A DNA stretch of 64,000 bases, from assembly GCA_039707655.1 (NCBI GenBank), contig CM077668.1, positions 66,233,086 to 66,297,085 of the forward strand. The letters run 5' to 3'. The translations under genes were made by a program, and so were the position numbers. Numbering within the stretch: the stretch's first letter is position 1; the number at the start of each line of letters is the position of its first letter. The DNA comes from Elymus sibiricus (lineage: Eukaryota > Streptophyta > Magnoliopsida > Poales > Poaceae). This document shows, one piece after another, positions 42,618-53,756 of this stretch. The notes beneath the pieces are model-generated. The model saw only the letters and a program-made list of their open reading frames with translations. It made no database searches and was not told the DNA's origin.

Positions 42618-43652
42618 GAGCATCTACAGCCGGGCACCCTAAACCCCCCTCATACGCCCGGTCCAAAAAAAAACCGACCCAGACGGGCGCCTCAAACGGG
42701 CCTCAAACGCCCGGGCTGACCGGCACCCCTCATATCCAGCCCAAATGTAGAGCGAATATGGGGATGCCCGGGAGCATCCGCCACGTCTGACTGACGGTCG
42801 GGTCTCACATAGAATCGCCCGGAAACCCAACAGTCCGATAGGCGTCTCCCCCGATGGGGGTGTGAACGCCGCGTGGCACCGCTCTGGCTCACCGCCAGAG
42901 GCCAAAGTCTGGCTATTTAAGCCGGCTGGCGTCCCCAACCTTAGCCACAACCTCTTCCGCCCACATTTTTCCCCTACCGTCCGACGCCACAGCCAATTTC
43001 CACTCGCTCGTCCGCCACCACTAGTAGCCATGCCACCACGCCACCGGGTAAGGAGCTACCCATATCTGACGCCGGAGCTCCGGCTGCAGCTCCTTGAGCA
43101 GATCCAGACAAGGCGTGAAGCCCGGATCGCCGCGGGGCTACCTTTAGACACGGTGGATCCGGAGGAGAAGGTGGGGGGGGGGACGTGGAGGAGGAACATG
43201 AGGAGGACGAGGAGGACGTGGGGGATGATGGGGACGCGGATCTACAGGCAGAGCAGCAGGCGATCCTCGATTCCCTCCGGTCGAAATCGGCGGCGGAGGC
43301 CAAGCGTCGTCATCTGCAGGAGGCGGAGGCAGAGCACGATGCAGACGTCGACGAGATGCTCGCATATATGGATGAAGAGGAGGATCCAGAGCCCTCTGAC
43401 GCGCCCAAATACCTGGCACCCGACACTAGCGTCGTGGACATCTTCGACGACGAATCTTAGTTTAGGCTAGCATGGTGTGCGTAGTACGTAGGAACTCTTT
43501 TGCATGGTTTGTATGGATATAGGGGGTGAAATATGAGGTACTCGGATGCATAGCACCAAGTATGAGGTGTGACCGGCCAGTGCCTGCCGACGCACCCGGT
43601 CGCGTTCGCGCACGTTTGAGGGGCCGGATTTGATGTCCGCGATTGTAGATGT
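42618..43652. mobile_element. Harbinger-like element carrying an acidic ORF
   Basis: The left end GAGCATCTACAGCCGGGCA and the inverted right end AACATCTACAATCGCGGACA form a diverged terminal inverted repeat. A TATA-like CTATTTAAG at 42911-42919 precedes an ORF at 43030. The 1.03-kb element has no transposase. Similar units with different small ORFs are common in Triticeae. Confidence 0.6.
43030..43460 (+). pseudogene. Small acidic ORF of unknown function, frameshifted
   Basis: The ATG frame starts MPPRHRVRSYPYLTPELRLQ and runs to a ten-G tract at 43172-43181. The protein-like reading then continues in another frame: EEEHEEDEEDVGDDGDADLQ, then AILDSLRSKSAAEAKRRHLQ, and VVDIFDDES before the stop. 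One extra G would restore a single frame of about 143 residues, Arg-rich at the start and acidic later. I do not recognise the family. It belongs to the surrounding Harbinger-like element. Confidence 0.5.
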
Positions 43653-43771
43653 TATTAGGGAACGAAACGACGGAAGTCACGGAACATACATACACGTATA
43701 ACGGATTTTTTTTGAGCAAAGTCTACGATTGGATGGATCCACGCGACAAGATGGGCAGACAACGTTGCGGC

Positions 43772-44273
43772 TGTGTATGGATCCAACGTATCTATACTTT
43801 TTTATTGTTTCATGCTATTATTATATCAATCCTACATACTTTATATGCAGTTTTATATCATTTTTGGGAACTAACCTATTAACCTAGTGCCCAGTGGCAG
43901 TTTCTGTGTTTTCTTGTTTTATTGTTTTAGGGAAAAACTATACCAAACGAAGTCCAAATGCTATAAAAATTTACAGTGATTTTTTCTGGACCAGAAGACA
44001 CTCAGGAAGCTTCGGTAGGAGGCCAGAAGACCTACGAGTGGGCCACAAGCTCACACGTTGTGCCCCTGGGGGGTGCCACCTGAGCTTGTGGGCCCCTCGT
44101 AGACCCCCTGACCTAATTCCACTTCTATAAATTCCCTAACATCCCAAAAACAATAGAGAGGCAGACGAAACAATTTTTCCGTCGACGCAAGCTTCTATTC
44201 TTCCGCGATCCCATCCGGAGGCCTTTTTCGGTACTCTGCCGGAGGAGGAATCAATCACGGAGGGCTTCTACAT
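43772..44273 (+). mobile_element. Old gypsy LTR fragment, cut by a nested gypsy element
   Basis: Sequence from CCAACGTATCTATAC through CCAAACGAAGTCCAAATGC, the hairpin at 44033-44103, CACTTCTATAAATTCC and CGGAGGGCTTCTACAT matches the first third of the TGATACG-type LTRs at 46470, 57921 and 61782, with many differences. It stops where the LTR at 44274 begins. Confidence 0.75.
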
Positions 44274-45773
44274 TGATGACCCACAACTATATTGCATCAA
44301 TCGTAGTCCTTTTGATAAGTAAGAGTGTCGAACCCAACGAGGAGCAGAAGGAAATGACAAACGGTTTTCAGCAAGGTATTCTCTGCAAGTGCTGAAAGTA
44401 GCGGTAACAAATAGTTTTGATAGCAAGATAATTCGTAACAAGTAACAAGTAACAAGTATAATAAAGTGCAGCAAGGTGTCCCAATCCTTTTTATAGCAAA
44501 GGACAAGCCGAAACAAACTCTTATAATAAGCAAAGTGTTCTCGAGGGCACATGGGAATTTCATCTAATCACTTTCATCACGTTTGTTTGATTCGCGTTCG
44601 CTACTTTGATAATTTGATATGTGGGTGGACCGATGCTTGGGTGCTGTTCTTACTTGAACAAGCCTCCCACTTATGATTACCCCCTCTCGCAAGCATCCGC
44701 AACTACGAAAGAAGAATTAAGATAAATCTAACCATAGCATGAAACATATGGATCCAAATCAGCCCCTTACGGAATAGCGCATAAACTAGGGTTTAAGCTT
44801 CTGTCACTCTAGCAACCCATCATCTAATTACTACTCCACAATGCCTTCCCTTAGGCCCAAAGATGGTGAAGTGTCATGTAGTCGACGTTCACACGACACA
44901 ACTAAAGGAAGCACAACATACATATCATCAAAATATCGAACGAATACCAAATTCACATGATTACTTATGATAAGACTTCTCCCATGTCCTCAAGAACAAA
45001 AGTAACTACTCACAAATCATATTCATGTTCAAGATCAGAGGGGTATTGAATAGCATTAAGGATCTGAACATATAATCTTCCACCAAATAAACCAACTAGC
45101 ATCAACTACAAGATGTAATCAACACTACTAGCAACCCATAGGTACCAATATAAGGTTTTGAGACAAAGAATGAATACAAGAGATGAACTAGGGTTTGAGA
45201 TGAGATGGTGCTGGTGAAGATGTTGATGAAGATTGGTCCTCCCACGATGAGGGGATCGTTGGTGATGTCGATGGCTTCGATTTCCCCCTCCCGGAGGGAA
45301 GTATCCCCGGCGGAATCGCTCCGCCGGAGAGCAAAATAGCCCCTGCCCAGGTTCCTCCTCGAGACGGCGGTGCTTCGTCCTGAAAGTCTTCTTCTGATTT
45401 TTTCTAAGGCAAGTGGCTTCATAAGGCAGAAGGAGGGGCTCGGAGGCCTGCCAGGGGCCCCACAAGCTTGGGGGGCGCGCCCCCAGGCTTGTGGCTGCCT
45501 GGTGGGTCCCCTCCTATTGATTCTTTTGCCAGTATTTTTTATATATTCCAAAATAATTCTCCGTAAATTTTCAGGTCATTTGGAGTTGTGCAGAATAGCT
45601 ATCTCTGTTTCACCCCTTTCAGGTCCAGAATTCCAGCTGCCAGCAATCTCCCTCTTCATGCGAATCTTGCAAAATAAGAGAGAAAAGGCATAAGAATTGT
45701 ATCATAAAGTGAAATAATGATCAAAAACATAATAATTATTAGTAGGAAATCATGATGCAAATTGGACGTATAA
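44274..45773 (-). repeat. 3' LTR of the gypsy element
   Basis: The 1500-bp LTR begins on the minus strand with TTATACGTCC (a decayed TGATACG start) directly after the polypurine tract and ends GTGGGTCATCA. A near-palindrome ACAAGCTTGGGGGGCGCGCC/CCCAGGCTTGT lies at about 45459-45492, followed toward 45540 by a TATATAA-like box shared with 49560. Confidence 0.75.
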
Positions 45774-46469
45774 ACTCCCCCAAGCTTAGACCTCGCTTGT
45801 CCTCAAGCGAAAGCCGAAATCAATAATCATGACCACATGCTTAGAGAGAGAGAGAGGCATCGATAAAAATAAAATACGGACATGGAGCATCATGATCTTT
45901 ATTATAACAGCAATATATCATCATAAAACTTCTCATGAAAAAGTGACAATCCATCCACAAGTCAAAGTATGAACCATAAAGCAAATTGAAAACTAACAAA
46001 CTATGATCTCAGTCACTGAAGCAATTGCAATTCATCATATTATCAGAAAGAGTCTATGTAAGAGCTTTGTTTAGCAAGTTCACATACTCAACTATCATTT
46101 AGTCTTCTATGATTGCTGACACTCAAGGCATACTTATGGAGCAAAAGTTTCAGTCGAACACATAGAAATATAGGGGCTTATAATTTTGCCTCCCAATGTA
46201 TTTACCTCAAGGGTAATGTCAACAATAATAACTCATGATCACCTACATCCAACTGGATATATATGCCTGGATCAATCCCCACCACATGATGCTTGCCAAG
46301 AGAGAAAATAAAAATGGAATAGAGGAGAATACTATTGACTCTTGCATGAAAGTAAATACATAAAGTAAAAGATAGGCCCTTCGCAGAGGGGAGCAGAGGT
46401 TGTCATGCGGTTTTTGTTTTTGGATGTGCAAGCTCTTAATGTAAAGGAATGTCACTTTATATTGCCCCT

Positions 46470-48035
46470 TGATACGTCTCCAACGTATCTATAATTTCTG
46501 ATTGTTCCATTCTGTTATATTATCAATCTTGGATGTTTTTATATACATTTACAACAATTATATATCATTTTTTGGGACTAACCTATTAACTTAGTGCCCA
46601 GTGCCAGTTGTTGTTTTCTGCCTGTTTTTGGTTTTATAGAATATCAATATCAAACGAAGTCCAAATGCCGCGAAACTTTTTGGAGATTTTTTTCGGGACA
46701 TAACCACCACTAGAAGCTTCGCGAGAGGGCCAGAAGATGAAGGAGTGGCCCACGAGGCACCACGGCGCGCCTGGGGGGGGGCAGGCGTGCCATGGTACCT
46801 CGTGGGGCCCACAGAGTTCCTTTTGACCTAATTCCACCACTATAAATTCCCAAAAATCGGGAAACCAATAGGGGAGTCCACGAAATACTTTTTCCACCGC
46901 CGCAAGCTTCTGTTCTCGAGAGATCCCATCTAGGGGCCTTTTCCGGCACTCCGCCGGAGGGGGATTCGATCACGGAGGGGCTCTACATCAACCTTGCTGC
47001 CCTTCCGATGATGTGTGAGTAGTTTACCACAGACCTCCGGGTCCATAGTTAGTAGCTAGATGGCTTCTTCTCTCTTTTTGATCTTCAATACAATGTTCTC
47101 CTCGATGTTCTTGGAGTTCTATCCGATGTAATCACTTTTTGCGGCGTGTTTGTTGGGATCCGATAAATTGTGAGTTTATGATCAGATTATCCATGAAAAT
47201 TATTTGAGTCTTTTCTGATCTCTTTTATGCATGATTATTATAGCTTCGTATTTCTTCTCCGATCTATTGATTTGGTTTGGCCAACTAGATTGATTTATCT
47301 TGCCATGGGAAGAGGTGCTTTGTAATGGGTTCGATCTTGCGGTGCTCAATCCCAGTGACAGAAAGGGACATGACACGTATGTATCGTTGCTATTAAGGGT
47401 AAAAAGATGGGGTTTATTCATGCGTGAGTTTTCTTCATCTACATCATGTCATCTTGCTTAAGGCGTTACTCCGTTCTTTATGGACTTAATACACTAGATG
47501 CATGCTGGATAGCGGTCGATGTGTGGAGTAATAGTAGTAGATGCAGGCAGGAGTCGGTCTACTTGTCTCGGACGTGATGCCTATATACATGATCATTGCC
47601 TTGGATATCGTCATGATTATTTGCTTTTCTATCAATTGCCCAATAGTAATTTGTTCACCCACCGTATGCTATTTTCTTGAGAGAAGCCTCTAGTGAAAAC
47701 TATGGCCCCCGGGTCTATCTAAATCATATATTAAAAACCTAAAAATACTTGCTGCACTTTTATCTCATTTATTTTATTTTGTATTTTTGTTTCAATCTAT
47801 CTATCTATCATATACAATTTAATCTTGCCACTTACCGCCGAGGGATTGACAACCCCTTGTTTGCGTTGGGTGCAAGGATTTGTTGTTTGTGTGCAGGTAC
47901 TGCTAACGAGGTGTTGCATGATTCTCCTACTAGATTGATAACCTTGGTTTCATAACTGAGGGAAATACTTACCTCTACTGTGATGCATCATCCCTTTCTC
48001 TTTGGGGAAAATACCAACGCAAGCTACAAGTAGCA
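46470..48035 (+). mobile_element. Solo LTR, TGATACG-type gypsy
   Basis: The 1566-bp sequence starts TGATACGTCTCCAACG and ends CTACAAGTAGCA. A perfect 5-bp target duplication CCCCT flanks it (46465-46469, 48036-48040). It lies between the accessory ORF and the 3' LTR of the minus-strand gypsy element. A TATA box (CTATAAATTC) at about 46850 marks its U3/R border. Confidence 0.92.
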
Positions 48036-48899
48036 CCCCTTGTGATAGCGACCTTTATTGTGCAGTCTATCGCTTTTATTATTCCACCATCACAAGATCG
48101 TACAAAGCTTATTTTCCCTTACAATAAAAGTTCATACATAGTTAGGAGCAATTTTTATTGCTTTGCACCGATGACAACTTACTTGAAGGATCTTATTCAA
48201 TCCACAGGTAGATATAGTGGACTCTCATGGCATGAAACTGGGTTTAAGGGTTTTTGGATGCACAAGTAGTATCTCTACTTAGTACAGAATTTTGGCTAGC
48301 AAAAGATAGGGGGCAAGCACCACATGTTAGAGGATCCAAAACAATATAACTTCTATGTGAATATAAGCAAACATAACTCATTACATTGTCTTCCTTGTCC
48401 AACGTCGACTAATTGATATAGAATATTTGATGGGGGCTCACAATCATAAAAGATGTCCAAGATAGTGTATTTATATGTGAGACCTCTCTTCCTTTATTAC
48501 TTTTTCATGAATTGCAACAATGACTAATGCTATGTTTGTCAACTTCCAACAAGTTTTATCAATTATACTTCTTTTATGTGAAGTCATCACTCCCCATGGG
48601 ATTAGCATATGATATAATTTTTTATTCTTTATTTATTTCTAAGATTGGATCATCAAAAGCAAAACACTCAACTCAAACTACTCTTTATTATATAACTTTC
48701 ACACATGATTACATAGACAGATAGATCACAAAGCAAGCACTCGAAGCTAAATCATACTAAAACTTTATTCTTCTAAATCATGAAATAACTAAGGATCGAA
48801 CTAAGATAGATAATGATGATAAAAAGTGATGATAATACAATACCGGGGCACCTCCCCCAAGCTTGGCACAAGCCAAGGGTGGTGCCCATACCGATGTAC

Positions 48900-49304
48900 T
48901 CAAATATCCTTCTTGGGTGATGGTGGTGATGAAGTGGTAGGCTTGTCCTTCCACTTGAGGATACAAATTTCTTCTTTTAATTTGTCATTCTCTCTTTTGA
49001 GATCCCAAATTTTGCGACGTAGTTTATCCAAATCTTCCTGCACATGACGAAAAGGAGTGAATTGAACTTTAGGAACCTTCACCGTATTGGGTAAGCTGGA
49101 CCTCTTGAATTCAATGTGCATATCCCTTGGTTAAGGCAGGGGAAGATCCTCGTCCTCCTCGCCGGAATGACTTTGCTTTTCCCTCAAATCAGCATCTTCC
49201 TCTTCATCAGTTGTCCAACCATAGGGATCAGTGTCCCCATAGACTCTAGGATTTGCCACAAGATGAGAAACATAGCTTTCCCCGTCTGAATCCTGAGATG
49301 ACAT
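48900..49304 (-). pseudogene. Gypsy accessory ORF, coiled coil, one stop
   Basis: One frame of 135 codons starts MSSQDSDGESYVSHLVANPR and passes an acidic stretch (TDEEEDADLREKQ). It has a TAA at 49131-49133, then continues in frame with RHVQEDLDKLRRKIWDLKRE, a likely coiled coil, ending SPPSPKKDI. It lies between pol and the 3' LTR, where some grass gypsy elements carry an extra ORF. Function unknown; no known enzyme motif. Confidence 0.65.
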
Positions 49305-49560
49305 GGCGCTTGACCTCGAGATTCTGATAGAAAACAGCACGAAACAAGAATAGAGGAGAAACTTGCGATGCGGTGGTCAAAACACCCGTGAGTATATATA
49401 ATGAATTTTTCCCGTGCAGAACAAGTAATATGGAAGAAAAACGGAGTCGGGAAAGTCCACGAGGGAGCGACAAGCCTGGTAGGCGCGCCCTGGGGGGTAG
49501 GGCGTGCCCCCCAGGCTTGTCGCCTCCTCGTGCACTTTTCGGACTGTTTATTATTTTCCT
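49305..49560 (-). promoter_or_regulatory. U3-like module upstream of the accessory ORF
   Basis: On the minus strand TTTTGGAATATATAAAAAAT is followed by a large palindrome (GCGACAAGCCTGG...CCAGGCTTGTCGC, 49470-49526) and a TATATATAC about 90 bases before the ATG. The first block and the palindrome recur in the 3' LTR (45545 and 45459-45492), so this looks like an LTR U3 segment copied inside the element to drive the ORF. Confidence 0.5.
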
Positions 49561-49649
49561 AATTTTTTATATATTCCAAAATGGACAGAAAGTACTTCTA
49601 TGGAAGTTTTGGAGTCGGTTTACTTACCGTACCACATACCTACTCCTTT

Positions 49650-51152
49650 TTAGGATTCTGGAGCGTTCCGGAAGGTTTCCTCTATGTGCTCTTCCGGTGT
49701 CATCGTTTGAATAATATTGGTTTCAACATTAATGGGCGTACCTGAGATATAATGTTTAAATCTTTGCCCATTAACCACTCTCGGATTATTGCCTTCGGAG
49801 TTATTTATTTTGATGGCTCCGGAGTGATAAACTTCTTCGATGATATATGGCCCTTCCCATTTAGAGAGAAGTTTTCCTGAAAAAATCTTAAACGAGAATT
49901 GTATAATAGAACATGATCACCTACTTTGAATTCCTGTTTTTGAATTCTCCTATCATGCCATCTTTTAACTTTTTCTTTAAACAACTTGGCATTTTCATAG
50001 GCTTGGGTTCTCCATTCATCTAGAGAGCTAATATCAAATAACCTCTTTTCACCGACAAGTTTAAAATCATAGTTAAGTTCTTTAATTGCCTAGTATGCTT
50101 TATCTTCTAACTCAAGAGGTAAATGACATGCCTTTCCCTAGACCATTTTATATGGAGACATACCCATAGGATTTTTATAAGCAGTTCTGTAAGCCCATAA
50201 TGCATCATCAAGTTTCTTAGACCAATTCTTTCTGGATCTACTAACGGTCTTTTGCAAAATTAATTTTATTTCTCTGTTAGTTAATTCAACTTGACCACTA
50301 GACTGAGAATGATAAGGAGATGCAATTCTATGGTTAACATCATATTTAGCAAGCAACTTACGGAAAGCACCATGAATAAAATGTGAGCCACCATCAATCA
50401 TTAAATATCTAGGGACTCCAAATCTCGGGAATATTACTTCTTTAAGCATTTTAATGGAAGTGTTATGATCAACACTACTAGTTGGAATAACTTCTACCCA
50501 CTTAGTAACGTAATCAACAGCAACTAGAATATGAGTATACCCATTGGATTTAGGAAAAGGTCCCATATAATCAAAACCCCAAACATCAAATGGTTCAATA
50601 ACAAGTGAATAATTCATAGGCATTTCCTGATGTCTACCAACATTACCAATTCTTTGACATTCATCACAAGAAAGGACAAACTTACGTGCATCTTTGAAAA
50701 GAGTAGGCCAATAAAAACCAGATTGTAATACCTTGTGTGCAGTACTGTCTCCCGCCTGGTGTCCTCCATATGCCTCGGAGTGACACTTACGTAGGATTTG
50801 TTCCTGTTCATGCTCAGGTACATAACGTCTAATAATACCATCTACTCCTTCTTTATATAAATGTGGGTCATCCCAAAAGTAATGTCTTAAATCAAAGAAG
50901 AACTTTTTCTTTTGTTGGTACGTGAAACAAGGTGGTATGTATTTAACAACAATGTAATTAGCATAGTCTGCATACCAAGGAGTATTACGAGAAGCATTTA
51001 TCATAGCTAATTGTTCATCAGGAAAATCATCATTAATAGGAAGTGGGTCATCAAGAACATTTTCCATTCTAGACAAATTGTCAGCTACGGGGTTATCAGC
51101 TCCCTTTCTACCAACAATATGCAAATCAAATTCTTGTAGCAAAAGGACCCAC
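49650..51152 (-). pseudogene. gypsy pol 3' part: RNase H end and integrase
   Basis: The visible protein starts in RNase H (LLLQEFDLHIVGRKGADNPV, then ADNLSRMEN). The integrase zinc finger follows (CHSEAYGGHQAGD, CDECQRIG) and the core with candidate catalytic D (VWGFDYMGP), D (LMIDGGSHF) and E (QSSGQVELTNRE). The C-terminal part includes KEKVKRWHDRRI and GDHVLLYNSRLRFF. TAG codons at 50137 (after SPYKMV) and within KAY-AIKELN break it. It ends at 49650. Upstream pol is cut off at 51152. Confidence 0.88.
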
Positions 51153-51589
51153 CACTACAAAAAAAAACACTTCCGTGATGATACGTCTTTGTCACAGTAG
51201 GCTAGGTTTTCTGTCATTCATGTATATCCATGACAATTTTATGACAGAATCAAGATAGTCATACCTGTGCTGTCGTAGAAGTGTTCCATGACAATACTGA
51301 AATTATCATCATGGAAGTGTCCACTTCCATGACGATAAATGTCGCGTCATGGAAGTGTTTTCGTCAAGGGTGACCAACACATGGCATCCACCGTAACGGG
51401 TCGCCGTCAAGCTATCGGGTGCGGATTTGGATCCGATAACCCGTTAGCAGCCCTGACTAATGGCGATTTTCCACGTGTAAATTTCTCATTCGCCGGCGGA
51501 TTCACGTGTCAGCTCGGCGTTGCGATAGATGTCATCCATTCATTGGACGGCAGACGCCTATGATACATCGACACGTGGCACGACCAAAC

Positions 51590-52300
51590 AGTGGCCCATT
51601 TAGGTTAAAAATGCCGGCCCAGTCAAAATAAGTGGGCCGGCCCATTTATGGCCTAACTTCGTCTGGCCCATTTAAAAAACGGCCCATACGAGATCTGCCA
51701 ATTCGGCCGGTAAATGCCCGTTAACGATTTGACACCGTTGTGGCCCATCGTCTGTTCCAGCCCGTTAACAGCCCGCTATGTCTTTGGGCTCATTTGCCAG
51801 CCGAGGTTCTTTTGGCCTGTTAGAGGCCCATTATAGAGATGGGCCAATTTCCAGGCTGTACGTCTTTCGGCCCGTTAGAGGCCCATTATAGGCATGTGCC
51901 AAATTCCTGGCGATACGTATTTCGGCCTTTTAGTGGTCCATTAGCGATTTGGGCCAGCTTCCAGCCTGGTGTATCTTTTGGCCTGGTAACGGCCCACACC
52001 GTAGTTGGGCCATTGACATTCCGACCTGACTTTCGGCCTCTTAGCGGCCCATGTTCTCCATGGCCCAATTCCAGCCCGACATGACTTTCGGCCTATTAAA
52101 GGCCCGTTCTGTATATGGGCCAAGAGATGGCACGATTGGCTTTCAGCCTGTTAACGGACCGTCAAGGAAATGGGCCAAGACTCAACAGACGATCATTTCG
52201 GCCTGCTAGTGGCCCGTGGGCTCGTTTCCATTATAGCGGGCTTATCTAGCGGTCGGCCTACTAACGGCCTGGTAAGAGCCCACATTACTATGGGCCCACA
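51590..52300. repeat. ~55-bp tandem array of GGCCCA/TGGGCC units
   Basis: At least ten units are visible. Each starts near TTTCGGCCTGTTAGNGGCCC and has an inverted TGGGCCA about 20 bases later. Bases have diverged strongly, but the period (55 in most units) and the two GGCCCA/TGGGCC cores are kept. TGGGCC is also the plant site II (TCP-factor) core. It may be a protein-binding array of the CACTA element. Confidence 0.75.
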
Positions 52301-52735
52301 TTCGAGCTCCAAATCCATTTCTCCCACGCGATGGCCCATGATTGTAATGGGCCTCGTAGATGGGAACATCCGAGCAATTATGGGGCCACGTAGATTGGGC
52401 CTGTTGGACGCCATTTCTACGATAGCATATATAACAACATAGAACTATCCTACTCTACAATCCCCTAAAAAAACCTATACTATACAATAAAGAGATTTAA
52501 GGCATAGAAACGAAGAATAATCCTACACTATACAATAAAGAAATTACAACATATTACATCCACTGGGCATCATAGTTCGCCAACAGTGATAATAAAGCGT
52601 AAACAAATAGCAAATTACATACACAGGGCACATACAGCTCATACATCATGGACACGCATCATCACAACTTACCATTTGAACTATAATCTCTTCAGAATAT
52701 AGAATTGGCCGGATTCAGATAGCACAAATTTCAGT
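52301..52735. other. Spacer and 3' UTR of the coiled-coil exon
   Basis: AT-rich DNA with two similar segments, CTATACTATACAATAAAGAG at about 52478 and ACACTATACAATAAAGAAAT at about 52525. No gene on either strand. Confidence 0.4.
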
Positions 52736-52906
52736 CTACAAAATCTCCACTTTCTTTGTGGTTTCCTCAGTCTCTTGTTTCATTTTTTTGACTGTGGCAT
52801 CTTTTGTCTGCACCTCCAATCTCAACATGTTCATTAAATCTTGAGACTCATATGCACGCTGTTTTGCCGCCTCTAGTTGACGCTCTAGAACCACTGGTAC
52901 AGCGAG
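52736..52906 (-). CDS. 3' exon of a CACTA gene, coiled coil
   Basis: Behind an acceptor (TTGTATTGCAG at 52917-52907) the minus strand encodes LAVPVVLERQLEAAKQRAYE and MNMLRLEVQTKDATVKKMKQ, ending VEIL and TAG (52738-52736). The Gln/Glu/Lys-rich heptads resemble the C-terminal coiled coil of En/Spm-type TNPA-like proteins. Upstream exons are not seen, so the gene is a fragment. Confidence 0.5.
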   Translation of the reverse strand, partial: LAVPVVLERQLEAAKQRAYESQDLMNMLRLEVQTKDATVKKMKQETEETTKKVEIL

Positions 52907-52959
52907 CTGCAATACAAATGGTTTTTAACCCCTTTCCGCAACACAGTTTAAACCATCTC

Positions 52960-53520
52960 CTTGCCTGTGTGTGCGATACGGGGGGTCTTCCCACACGACC
53001 CAGAAACCGTCCGTGATAGGGAGCGCTGATGTAGACGCCTCGTCAAATGTAATCGTATGCGATGCACGAACATATCGCACACACTATATTTTTGGCACAC
53101 GTGTGGGATTGGTGAGTCAAACGTTTCTAATTGCGCAGGGAAACCAAACGGTGTTTCACATTGGACCGTTTGCGAAATAGTACCTAAGGCAAACGGGCCA
53201 TCATAGAAACTGTGTGCGATATGTGGCCCATCGCACACGAGTATTATATGGCAATTGTCTGCCATGCATGACATCATCGCACACGTTTCCTGAACAATTT
53301 ACGAGTGGGATTGTATTTTGCATTGGGCACGGTTTCCTCTAAGCTCTCGTGTGCGATAATGTGCTATCACAAACGGTTCAAGAGCCCCTACGCACACGTA
53401 GAAGTGCTCAAAACCGTCTGCGATTTGTTGTGTATCACTGACGGTTCCGCTATGAGTGGCATGTGCTTTCCGTTCTGGATCGCACACACTCATTTAGTCA
53501 AACCGTGTGTGCATCAATGG
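52960..53520. repeat. Second CACTA-type subterminal cluster (GTGTGCGAT motif)
   Basis: GTGTGCGATA and its complement ATCGCACAC, together with AACCGT(T)TGCGAT, recur about fifteen times in both orientations. The motif differs wholly from the ATGGAAGTG cluster at 51160-51360. It lies 230 bases beyond the stop codon of the minus-strand Ulp1-type gene and probably belongs to that gene's element. Confidence 0.75.
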
Positions 53521-53756
53521 CCAGGTTAAAGCAAAAATACGCATTTGAATTGCCCTGCAAATAGCAAATTCGCCACAATATTCAATTGAACAAATAGTGT
53601 CCACAGGACGAACATTCATCAGAATTCGCAACAATATGCAATTGAACAAATGCTAGCTAAATTTCACTGATTTATCGACAAATGCAGTACATAATCATAG
53701 TGTACGAAATACGAAGACCTCATCACATGGAAAACAATGCATCCATGCATATATGT

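Larger units (their letters stand above)
44274..51152 (-). mobile_element. gypsy retrotransposon (minus), 5' part missing
   Basis: Read on the minus strand: pol 3' part (51152-49650), a promoter-like module (about 49305-49560), an accessory ORF (49304-48900), non-coding DNA interrupted by a solo LTR (46470-48035), a polypurine tract CTTGGGGGAGT (near 45774-45784) and the 3' LTR (45773-44274). The LTR and layout resemble the Sabrina group, though I cannot fix the family. The 5' LTR, gag and most of pol are missing because CACTA sequence begins at 51153. Confidence 0.8.
51153..52940 (-). mobile_element. CACTA element edge with subterminal repeats and repeat array
   Basis: The left end reads CACTACAAAAAAAAACACTT, a CACTA terminal repeat, inserted in gypsy pol. 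ATGGAAGTG and CATGACAATA motifs repeat in both orientations at 51160-51360 as a subterminal cluster. An array of ~55-bp units (51590-52300) and a coiled-coil 3' exon (52906-52736) follow. The matching right end is not found; the motif type changes at about 52950, so another element may be inserted there. Confidence 0.65.

Noticed and set aside
42974..43419. Minus-strand frames across the Harbinger-like ORF
   Set aside because: Shadows of the plus-strand acidic ORF, which has the TATA box and a sensible start.
51886..52123. Short ORFs within the 55-bp array
   Set aside because: They arise from the repeat itself; 55 is not a multiple of 3, so units shift frame and cannot encode a repeated peptide.
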